Shown here: positions 54,877 through 61,436 of the stretch, piece after piece
Layout of the letters: the number at the start of each line of letters is the position of its first letter
How positions within the stretch are numbered: position 1 is the first letter of the stretch
Assembly: GCF_022919135.1 (NCBI RefSeq)
Contig: NZ_CP095049.1
Location: 1,864,501 to 1,928,500, forward strand
Direction of reading: 5' to 3'
DNA length: 64,000 nt
Source: Hymenobacter cellulosivorans
GTDB lineage: Bacteria > Bacteroidota > Bacteroidia > Cytophagales > Hymenobacteraceae
The notes under the pieces: model-generated
Told to the model about the DNA's origin: nothing
The model's database searches: none
Seen by the model: the letters and a program-made list of their open reading frames with translations, nothing else
Made by a program: the position numbers and the translations under genes

Positions 54877-56139
54877 GTGAATCAATACCTTATTTCGGAG
54901 ATAAGCAGCAGGGCCGGGCTTGACCTTTACTCCCCAGTCATGAATAGTAAGATGGGCAAGCCTTCTTTATCATCGGTGCACAAGGACAAGGACGGCCTGA
55001 TAACTGGCTGGCGCGATATCCATACAATAGTGGCCAATAAAAGCAGCCACGGCGGCAATGTTTCCGAGCGGCTGGGGTATGCCGCTTATTACTATGCTGT
55101 ATATCGGGTGTTTGGTCAGGAGCAGGATGCCATTCGGGCCAAGGAGCTGCTGAGCCAGCTGCTGATACTGCTGGCGCCCAGCGTGGCCGGCATATTGTCG
55201 CCCTCGCAGCTGAATAACTTGGTGGTGCTGGCCTGGCTGCATGCCGAAATGGTGCAGCACGCCGTACTCAGCACCGAAAACTCCGACCAGCTGGCTGAGT
55301 GGGACGTACGCCTGCTCACTGAAGCTACCGTTCTGATTGAAAATGCCAGCCACAACCGGGCCGACTTGCTGCGCATTGTGCGCTACTTCTACTTGCGCCT
55401 GCCCCAGCAGCTACAAGCCGGGCAGTGGGAGCAAGTGACGGGCCTTGTGGAGCGGATGCTGGCCGAAAAGGCTCTGGGCTTCCCGGGTGCCACCAAGCCC
55501 GGGGCCCCCGCTACGCGCCTGGGCCTGGCCGATGGGCTGGCGGGCGAGCTGCTGCTGCTCGTGCAGCTGGCCGAGCGCGGCACCTTGCGCGCGAGCCTCA
55601 TAGAGCAGGTGCGGCAGGGCATTCTCTATATCCTGTCGGCCAAGCGGGAGGTCGATTTTTCGGAGAAGAAGTACGCCATCTTTCCCGCCGAAATTGGCCA
55701 TGACCAGGAAGACGATGCCACCTTCAGCAACGAGCTAAGCTGGCGGGCCGGCGACCTGGGCCAGGCGCTGCTGTTCTACAAGGGATACGAGCTGCTGCAA
55801 GATGCCGAGCTGGTGCGCCTGGCCGAGCTAGTGGGCCTTAATACGCTGTTGCGCACCGACGTGCGCTCCACCGGCGTTACCACCGCCGAGTTTGGTACCG
55901 GGGCGGCCGGCGTGGCCCACCTGTACCGCAAGCTCTACCAGCTTACTGGGCACGAGGCCTACCGCAAGGGCTATAGCTACTGGCTCACCCAAACCCGCAG
56001 CTGGCTGAGCCACGAGCTGCACACGGATTTTTACCTGCACCGGGAGCACGACCTGCGCCAGGGCTTGGTCGGAGTTGGGTTGGTGCTGCTTTCGGCCATC
56101 AGTGAGCAGGAACTCAACTGGGACCGAGCGCTGCTGTAA
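54877..56139 (+). CDS. LanC-like protein with degenerate active site
   Basis: 420 residues from a GTG start at 54877. The fold is that of lanthionine cyclases: GLADGLAGELLLL (215-227), SWRAGDLGQALLF (288-300) and EFGTGAAGVAHLYRKLY (338-354) align with the NisC stretches around GLAHG, SWCYG and LCHGTAGVAHL. At the four key places the residues are Asp219 (His212 of NisC), Arg290 (Cys284), Gly340 (Cys330) and Thr341 (His331). The zinc ligands and catalytic base are thus all missing, by eye alignment. It lies 111 bp downstream of the precursor. A pseudo-cyclase, chaperone or new enzyme role is possible. Confidence 0.88.
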   Translation: MNQYLISEISSRAGLDLYSPVMNSKMGKPSLSSVHKDKDGLITGWRDIHTIVANKSSHGGNVSERLGYAAYYYAVYRVFGQEQDAIRAKELLSQLLILLAPSVAGILSPSQLNNLVVLAWLHAEMVQHAVLSTENSDQLAEWDVRLLTEATVLIENASHNRADLLRIVRYFYLRLPQQLQAGQWEQVTGLVERMLAEKALGFPGATKPGAPATRLGLADGLAGELLLLVQLAERGTLRASLIEQVRQGILYILSAKREVDFSEKKYAIFPAEIGHDQEDDATFSNELSWRAGDLGQALLFYKGYELLQDAELVRLAELVGLNTLLRTDVRSTGVTTAEFGTGAAGVAHLYRKLYQLTGHEAYRKGYSYWLTQTRSWLSHELHTDFYLHREHDLRQGLVGVGLVLLSAISEQELNWDRALL

Positions 56140-56167
56140 GCTTCGAAGGACTAGTGGCCCAAAATCT

Positions 56168-56212
56168 GGCCCCGCCCCTGGAATCAGAATTCCGAGGGCA
56201 GGGCCGTTTGTT
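56168..56212. terminator. Hairpin terminator after the LanC-like gene
   Basis: ggccccgcccctggaat / aattccgagggcagggcc, with a CAG loop, then gtttgtt on the plus strand. It lies between the convergent LanC-like gene and the HAD phosphatase gene and may serve both. Confidence 0.65.
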
Positions 56213-56924
56213 ATAGAAACTCGCGTAGCTCGCTCAGGCAGCTGATTTCGTAGGTCGTGCTGGCAAAGTGGCGCCGCTTGTCGGGGTTGAAGTATACCTG
56301 GTCGATGCCGGCATTATAGGCACCCAGCACGTCGCACTCCAGATTGTCGCCTATCATCAGGCTTTCGGCGGCGATGGCCCCGGTGCGCTCCAGCGCGTGG
56401 CGGAACATGCGGGCATCGGGCTTTAGAAAGCCGCTGCACTCGGAGGTAATAACTTCCTGAAAGTAGTCAGTCAGCTTAGAGGAAGTGAGCTTGATATGCT
56501 GGATGTCCTTGAAGCCGTTGGTAATCAGGTGCAGCGTGTACTTGCCGTGCAGGTAGTCGAGCACCTCGTGAGTGAAGGGAAACACGGCCGACTTCTGCGG
56601 TAGGATGTCGGTGAACTGCTGGCTGATGTTGAAGGGTACATCAGCCTCGTCGACCCCGAGCTTGGTGAGCGTGCGCACAAACCGGACGCTGCGCAGCTGC
56701 TGCTGACTGATCTTGTTGCCCTGGTAGAGCCGCCACAGGGCGTGGTTTACGTCGCGGTACCGGCTGATGAACTCCTCGACGGTGAACGAGCCGAAGCGGC
56801 CCAGGTTGTGGTGGTCGAAGAGGGTGCGCAAGGTCTCTTCGGCATTCTTCTCGAAGTCCCACAGGGTATGGTCGAGGTCGAAGAACAGGTGGCGATATTG
56901 CTTGGCAGGGGCGGAGATGGGCAC
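56211..56924 (-). CDS. HAD hydrolase, YjjG-type nucleotidase
   Basis: 237 residues. HAD motifs: Asp16 and Asp18 (FFDLDHTLWDF), the Ser/Thr in LITNGFKDI, Lys in SGFLKPD and the closing acidic pair in IGDNLECDVLGAYNAG. The layout and the TLWD opening match YjjG/YfnB-type noncanonical pyrimidine nucleotidases, which clear nonstandard nucleotides. It follows the 2Fe-2S protein gene by 12 bp, so it is probably last in an ArsR - ferredoxin-like - HAD operon. Confidence 0.85.
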   Translation of the reverse strand: MPISAPAKQYRHLFFDLDHTLWDFEKNAEETLRTLFDHHNLGRFGSFTVEEFISRYRDVNHALWRLYQGNKISQQQLRSVRFVRTLTKLGVDEADVPFNISQQFTDILPQKSAVFPFTHEVLDYLHGKYTLHLITNGFKDIQHIKLTSSKLTDYFQEVITSECSGFLKPDARMFRHALERTGAIAAESLMIGDNLECDVLGAYNAGIDQVYFNPDKRRHFASTTYEISCLSELREFL

Positions 56925-56936
56925 GGAAAGGGAGGG

Positions 56937-57254
56937 TTAGTCGAGCAACAGTCTTTTTACAACCCGGCCGTCGAGCAAATGATTCTGCACGATGTCGGCC
57001 GCATCCTTGGGCCTGACGTCGCCGTAGAGCGTGCCTTCGGGGTAGATGATGACGGCCGCGCCGGGGCCTTTTTTGCAGTTCTTACACACGTCGAGGCAGT
57101 TGCAGGTCTGGACCCTGGTTTTGCGCTTCACGCCGCCCAGAAGCAGACTTTTCAGCCCCTGCTTCTTGATTTCAATCTTGAGGGCACGGGCCACGTCCTT
57201 GCCGATTTCGTCTTTTTGGTTGTTGCACACAAACAGGTGGTAAGCCAGCGTCAT
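56937..57254 (-). CDS. Thioredoxin-like 2Fe-2S ferredoxin domain protein
   Basis: 105 residues of the thioredoxin-fold [2Fe-2S] ferredoxin family. Cys10 (HLFVCNNQKDEIGKD) and the pair Cys53/Cys57 (CLDVC) are in place. The second N-terminal ligand expected about 12 residues after Cys10 is absent, but extra Cys51 and Cys60 lie next to the CLxxC pair. So the cluster may be ligated unusually, or the protein may have a different role. The PEGTLYGDV stretch is normal. It sits between the ArsR gene and the HAD gene. Confidence 0.78.
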   Translation of the reverse strand: MTLAYHLFVCNNQKDEIGKDVARALKIEIKKQGLKSLLLGGVKRKTRVQTCNCLDVCKNCKKGPGAAVIIYPEGTLYGDVRPKDAADIVQNHLLDGRVVKRLLLD

Positions 57255-57297
57255 AGGGAGGAGTTGCGAGGGGAAATAATGCAGCCGGAGCGCCGGA

Positions 57298-57687
57298 TTA
57301 GGGCATGCCGGTCCAGCGGCGGTTTTGGAGCTTGTACGCGGCCAGCTCCCGGTTCGACCACAGCGTCTGGTAAATCTGCTGGTCGTGGGTGAGCTGGGCG
57401 TCCTTTTCCATTAAGGCCAACAGCTGGACCACCAAATCGGTTACTTCGTCCTTGATAAAGTAGAAAGCCCAGTTGTCGAGCCGCCGAAAATTCACCAAAC
57501 CCGCATTTTTCAGATATAATAATTGCCGGGAGGTCTTGGTTTGGGTGAAGTCGAGCACCTGTTCCAGGTCAGAAATGCACATTTCCTGGTTGCGCCACAG
57601 CAAATGCAGGATGCGTACCCGCGAATCGTCACCAAAAGCTTTGAATAGTTGTTGACCGAATGCAACGCTGAAGTGTTTTAGGCGCAT
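57298..57687 (-). CDS. ArsR-family transcriptional regulator
   Basis: 129 residues with the winged-helix of ArsR regulators: FKAFGDDSRVRILHLL, the recognition helix region DFTQTKTSRQLLYLKNAGLV and a wing RRLDNWAFYFIKDE. The typical metal-binding ELCVCDL motif is replaced by EMCISDLEQVL, so metal sensing is uncertain. It is the first gene of the operon with the 2Fe-2S protein and the HAD protein, and may control it. Confidence 0.88.
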   Translation of the reverse strand: MRLKHFSVAFGQQLFKAFGDDSRVRILHLLWRNQEMCISDLEQVLDFTQTKTSRQLLYLKNAGLVNFRRLDNWAFYFIKDEVTDLVVQLLALMEKDAQLTHDQQIYQTLWSNRELAAYKLQNRRWTGMP

Positions 57688-57731
57688 CTTTTGTCTGAAA
57701 GGCGAAGCAGGCTTGTGGGCTGGGGTAGGAA

Positions 57732-57739
57732 CAAATTTA
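57732..57739 (-). promoter_or_regulatory. Candidate -7 element of the arsR operon promoter
   Basis: TAAATTTG on the minus strand matches TAnnTTTG, about 45 bp before the ArsR start. No clear -33 element. Confidence 0.45.
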
Positions 57740-57789
57740 CACCAACCCGGGCTTCTACCCTTGAAAGAGCCGTATTATTGTAGTCTGTA

Positions 57790-58488
57790 ATGCCTTGTAT
57801 GTCTGGTAGTGTTCGAATTCCTTCTTCGTGGCTGGTTTTGGTGCTGGTCATCTTCGCCCTGCTTGGGTTGAGCCCCACTAGGGCCCAGGCCCAGGGGCAG
57901 CGCCGCGTGGTGCAGTTTACCGGTATCATTGCCACCGGCGACTCGCTGCTGGGCGTGCCCGGGGCCACCGTATTTGTGCCCAAAGCCGGCCGCGGCACGG
58001 CCACCAACGCCTACGGCTACTTCTCCTTGCCCGTGCTCACCGGCGACAGTATCGTGATTCGCTCCCTGGGTTACCGCAACCAGACGGTGGTCATTCCGCC
58101 CGACTACCAGCGCCAGAGCTACTCGGTGATTGTGCAGCTCAAGGAAGACGCCACGATTCTGCCTGAGGTGCGCATCTTCCCCTATGCCACCGAAAAGGAG
58201 TTTAAGCGCGCTTTTCTGGCCCTGAAGCTGCCCAAGGAGCGGGGCTCGGCCATGGCCGACAACCTCAACGAGCAGGTGTTGCGCCGCATCTTTAACAACG
58301 CACCGGTCACCAGCATGGGCAACTACCGCCAGACCATGCAGAGCCAGCAAAACGACCAAGCCCGGCGCATGGGCACCGCGCCCACGCCCCAAACCAACAA
58401 CCCGCTGCTGAACCCCTTCAGCTGGCTGCAGCTCATCAACCAGATCAAGCAGGGCGAATTCAAGAAAAAGGAAGGCGTCGATTATTAA
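57790..58488 (+). CDS. Secreted protein with carboxypeptidase-like regulatory domain
   Basis: 232 residues. A signal anchor/peptide (WLVLVLVIFALLGLSPTRAQAQ) is followed by a CarboxypepD_reg-like beta-sandwich (about 40-125, VVQFTGIIATGDSLLGVPGATVFV, NAYGYFSLPVLTGDSIVIRSLGY). This domain is common at the N-terminus of SusC proteins and in secreted Bacteroidota proteins. The C-terminal part is Gln/Asn-rich and ends in a basic helix. The role is unknown. Divergent from the arsR operon. Confidence 0.75.
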   Translation: MPCMSGSVRIPSSWLVLVLVIFALLGLSPTRAQAQGQRRVVQFTGIIATGDSLLGVPGATVFVPKAGRGTATNAYGYFSLPVLTGDSIVIRSLGYRNQTVVIPPDYQRQSYSVIVQLKEDATILPEVRIFPYATEKEFKRAFLALKLPKERGSAMADNLNEQVLRRIFNNAPVTSMGNYRQTMQSQQNDQARRMGTAPTPQTNNPLLNPFSWLQLINQIKQGEFKKKEGVDY

Positions 58489-58502
58489 TCTGCCGCGCCC
58501 AG

Positions 58503-58548
58503 AAAAACCAGAAAGCTCGCAGAAACGCGGGCTTTCTGGTTTTTAGGC
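58503..58548. terminator. Strong hairpin terminator
   Basis: aaaaaccagaaagctcgc (58503-58520) with gcgggctttctggttttt (58527-58544), around an agaaac loop, with A and T tracts on either side. Confidence 0.9.
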
Positions 58549-58673
58549 CGTTACCTACAGCTTGGAAAGCAGCTGAACGGTAACCAGAACGGTGCTTTTG
58601 GGGTAAAGGCCAAGGATGCCATTGCCGCTATATAAAAGCGGTTACCTTGGCTCGTTCCTTTCAGCAAAATCCT

Positions 58674-60050
58674 ATGGACACGAATCTTCCGGTTTCCTCT
58701 CAGCCCCGCGTCGTGATTGTGGGGTGCGGTTTTGGTGGCCTGCGCCTGGCCAAGTCCCTGCGCGACGCGCCGGTGCAGGTGGTGGTTATTGACCGCAACA
58801 ACTACCACAACTTCCAGCCTCTGCTTTACCAGGTAGCCACCGGCGCCCTGGAAGCCGACAGCATTGCCTACCCGATTCGCAAGATTTTCGCCGGCCAGAA
58901 AAACTTCTTCTACCGCATGGCCGACGTGCAGCGCGTGGACACGGCCAGCAACACGGTGCAGACCAGCGTGGGCGACATTCGCTACGACTACCTAGTGCTG
59001 GCTACCGGCTCGCTGACCAACTTTTTCGGCATCGAAAGCCTGGAGAAAAACGCCATGCAGATCAAGAGCATCCCGAATGCCCTGAACCTGCGCAGCTTTA
59101 TCTTCCAGAACTTCGAAAAGGCCCTGCTCACCGAAAACCCCGAGGAAAAGCAGGCCCTGATGAACATTGTCGTAGTCGGCGGCGGCCCGACGGGCGTGGA
59201 AATCAGCGGCTCACTGGCCGAGATGCGCAAGCACGTGCTGCCCAAAGACTACCCCGAGCTGGACTTGAGCAAGATGAAAATCATCCTGGTTGAGGCCGGG
59301 GCGGAGCTGCTAGGGCCCATGTCGGTGAAGTCGCAGCAGGATGCAATGCGCTACATGCAGGAGCTGGGCGTCGAGGTGCGGCTCAACACCCACATCAAGG
59401 GCTACGAGAACTGCCGGGCCTACTACTCCGAAACCGACTTTATCCCGACCGAGAACCTGATCTGGGCAGCTGGGGTAAACGGGGCCGCCGTGCCGGGCAT
59501 TCCGGCCGAAATCGTGGCCCGCAACAAGCGCATCAACGTGAACCAGTGGAACCAGGTGGAGGGCCTGCCCAATGTGTTTGCCATCGGCGACGTGGCCAAT
59601 ATGGTGACTGAGGAAATGCCCCGCGGTCTGCCTATGCTGGCGCCCGTAGCTCAGCAACAGGCCGAGCTGTTGGGCGACAACCTACAGCGCATCATCAAAG
59701 GTCAGGCCCCCGTGCCGTTCGTGTATAAGAACAAAGGCGTAATGGCCATTGTCAGCCGCAACAAGGCTGTAGTCGACCTGCCCAAGGACGTGCACTTCAG
59801 CGGCATCTTCGGCTGGTTTACCTGGCTGTTTGTGCACTTGATGACGCTCGTGGGCTTCCGTAACAAAGTGGTGGCCTTTGTCGACTGGGCCTTCAGCTAC
59901 TTCAGCTCCGACCAAGCCCTGCGCCTGATTATCCGCCCCTTCAGCCGCCGCGACGTGAAAGACGACCAAGGCAAGAAAAAAGCCGAGCACGCCACCGGTA
60001 CCCCCCAATACAACCCGACCCCGCCTGCCATCCAGACGCCAGCGGCGTAG
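58674..60050 (+). CDS. Type II NADH dehydrogenase (NDH-2)-like flavoprotein
   Basis: 458 residues from ATG 58674. FAD binds through VVIVGCGFGGLRLA (Gly17-Gly22) and the second dinucleotide fold is VVVGGGPTGVEISGSL. AIGDVANM contacts flavin. The C-terminal region (about 385-435) has hydrophobic segments (GWFTWLFVHLMTLVGF) that attach it to the membrane. NDH-2 oxidises NADH and reduces quinone without pumping protons. With the nuo cluster in the same window, the organism seems to have both routes. It is flanked upstream by a terminator. Confidence 0.92.
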   Translation: MDTNLPVSSQPRVVIVGCGFGGLRLAKSLRDAPVQVVVIDRNNYHNFQPLLYQVATGALEADSIAYPIRKIFAGQKNFFYRMADVQRVDTASNTVQTSVGDIRYDYLVLATGSLTNFFGIESLEKNAMQIKSIPNALNLRSFIFQNFEKALLTENPEEKQALMNIVVVGGGPTGVEISGSLAEMRKHVLPKDYPELDLSKMKIILVEAGAELLGPMSVKSQQDAMRYMQELGVEVRLNTHIKGYENCRAYYSETDFIPTENLIWAAGVNGAAVPGIPAEIVARNKRINVNQWNQVEGLPNVFAIGDVANMVTEEMPRGLPMLAPVAQQQAELLGDNLQRIIKGQAPVPFVYKNKGVMAIVSRNKAVVDLPKDVHFSGIFGWFTWLFVHLMTLVGFRNKVVAFVDWAFSYFSSDQALRLIIRPFSRRDVKDDQGKKKAEHATGTPQYNPTPPAIQTPAA

Positions 60051-60146
60051 CGGTGAGATGGTGAAATGGTGGACTAGTGAGTTTGCTGTCCGGCTGGCGC
60101 TAATTGCGGCAATCCATCATTTAAAATGTGCCGAGCTTTCTAAACT

Positions 60147-60183
60147 GAAAGCCCCTTCCTACACGCTGTAGGAAGGGGCTTTC
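60147..60183 (+). terminator. Hairpin terminator after the NDH-2 gene
   Basis: 17-bp perfect stem, gaaagccccttcctaca with tgtaggaaggggctttc, loop CGC. Only a short T run follows, so the strength is uncertain. Confidence 0.65.
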
Positions 60184-60206
60184 TGGTAAAAGGACGTTTC
60201 GTACTA

Positions 60207-60244
60207 CGCAGAGGACGGATTGCTTCGCAAGCTCGCAATGACGG
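60207..60244. repeat. Dispersed repeat copy (cagaggacggattgc family)
   Basis: The 15-bp core cagaggacggattgc is identical to the right arm at 1742-1756 and is followed by a small hairpin, ttgcttcgcaagctcgcaa. Two copies 58 kb apart point to a family of intergenic repeats. Confidence 0.5.
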
Positions 60245-60302
60245 AAGCAAACGTGCTAGCCGAAAGACAAACTCACCAGCTCACCATCTCACTATTTCGC
60301 CC

Positions 60303-60677
60303 CTACAGGGCATACTCGGCCAGAGCGCGACTGATATCGTGGATGCTGCGGTCGTCGCGGAAGTTCTTGCTGATAGGCTCGGCCTGGCCGCGAATCCAAA
60401 TTTTGAGCTCGGCGTCGAGGTCAAAGTGGCCGGTGGTTTCCATCGAGAACCGTTCGATGCTGCGGTAGGGCACGCTCAGGATTTCGCGCTTTTTGCCCGT
60501 AACGCCCTGCTTGTCTACCAGAATCAGGCGCTTGTTGGTGAAAATGATCTGGTCGCGGATGATGGCGTAGGCTTTTTCAATCCGCTCCCCGGTGGCCAGA
60601 ATCTGCGTGAGCTCCTGCTGGAGTTCCTGCGCGTCGTTTTCGGAAGCATTGCCCAGCAGGCCGTCGAGAATTCCCAT
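60303..60677 (-). CDS. Bacterial PH-domain (bPH) protein
   Basis: 124 residues from ATG 60677; the open frame begins earlier but without support. The pattern GERIEKAYAIIRDQIIFTNKRLILVDKQG, then KKREILSVPYRSIERFSMETTG and LKIWIRG, is that of the small bPH domain (DUF1696-like) proteins. They are typically single-domain, cytoplasmic and of unknown function. No partner gene is adjacent. Confidence 0.82.
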   Translation of the reverse strand: MGILDGLLGNASENDAQELQQELTQILATGERIEKAYAIIRDQIIFTNKRLILVDKQGVTGKKREILSVPYRSIERFSMETTGHFDLDAELKIWIRGQAEPISKNFRDDRSIHDISRALAEYAL

Positions 60678-60830
60678 AGTTGTAGTGATTTTGGTTGCGG
60701 CTGCCAAGCTAGGAAATACTAGTTGGTTTGAGCACAAGCCTTTTCTAAAAGAGCCGAGCCGAGTTGAGTCGTCGTAATTGCAGGAAGCAGAAGCCTTGCT
60801 TTCCTGCCCAGACAAGCGGCGGCTCTAATG

Positions 60831-60863
60831 AGAGCAGCCCACGGGAATTCCGCGGGCTGCTCT
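60831..60863. terminator. Hairpin between two minus-strand genes
   Basis: agagcagccc / gggctgctct with an inner CGG/CCG pairing and gaatt loop. No clear T tract on the minus strand, so termination is uncertain. Confidence 0.4.
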
Positions 60864-60898
60864 CTGTTAATGTCAGACACTACGGGCTGAATTACCGG

Positions 60899-61309
60899 CT
60901 AATCAGGCTTGGTCTGACCGCAGCCAACGGTGCTCACGTTGCTCAGCGTTAGATGCGGAATGGGCAGCGGTACCGTATTCTGAGGGCAAAACGCATTTGA
61001 CATGTTCGGCCCCTCGGTGTAAGTGAAGTAGATGGTCTGACCTACCTCCACCACTTGCCCGTCAATCTTTAATTCGGGCTTTGACTGCTGGAGCAGGTTC
61101 ACCCCGGCTACCAGGTTCGTATGCTGCCCGTGGGCTTTGCCAATGGGGTAATTGCTGTCCATCTCGATTAGCACGCCATCCATGCAGGCGGCGCCGACAA
61201 CTTTGCCGGAATAGCAGGCTGGGGCGGGAGCTTCGTCGATGCAGCCTTCCTGGCAACCCGGCAGAGCTAATAAGGAGACAAGAGCAAGAGCGGAGAAGAG
61301 GTGGCGCAT
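60899..61309 (-). CDS. Cys-rich lipoprotein of unknown function
   Basis: 136 residues from ATG 61309. Lipobox LALPGC gives acylated Cys19. The short mature part holds five further Cys (residues 23, 32, 42, in AFCPQN and in VGCGQ), which suggests disulfides in the periplasm. No family is recognised. The start used is the one giving a lipoprotein signal; the frame continues upstream to 61381, but that part covers a terminator. Confidence 0.65.
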   Translation of the reverse strand: MRHLFSALALVSLLALPGCQEGCIDEAPAPACYSGKVVGAACMDGVLIEMDSNYPIGKAHGQHTNLVAGVNLLQQSKPELKIDGQVVEVGQTIYFTYTEGPNMSNAFCPQNTVPLPIPHLTLSNVSTVGCGQTKPD

Positions 61310-61381
61310 ATGCAGGAGGGTAAGGAGGTTGGCTAAATGTTTCAAAGAAGAGCCAAGCGCGTGGTCAAGGGTTGCACGCAT

Positions 61382-61416
61382 AAAAAAGGCCGGGCACTAA
61401 TGCCCGGCCTTTTTTG
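61382..61416. terminator. Terminator after the M1 peptidase gene
   Basis: aaaaaaggccgggca (61382-61396), CTAA loop, tgcccggcctttttt: a 15-bp perfect stem with A and T tracts on both sides. Confidence 0.92.
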
Positions 61417-61436
61417 GCTTGTTTCCGCAGAGACAA

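Larger units (their letters stand above)
60052..60300. repeat. Long-range inverted repeat enclosing a terminator and a dispersed repeat
   Basis: gtgagatggtga (60053-60064) is the perfect inverted copy of tcaccatctcac (60281-60292), with related words gtgagttt / aaactcac inside. The 250-bp interval has no gene. It contains a terminator hairpin (60147-60183) and a copy of the repeat core (60207-60244). Confidence 0.55.
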
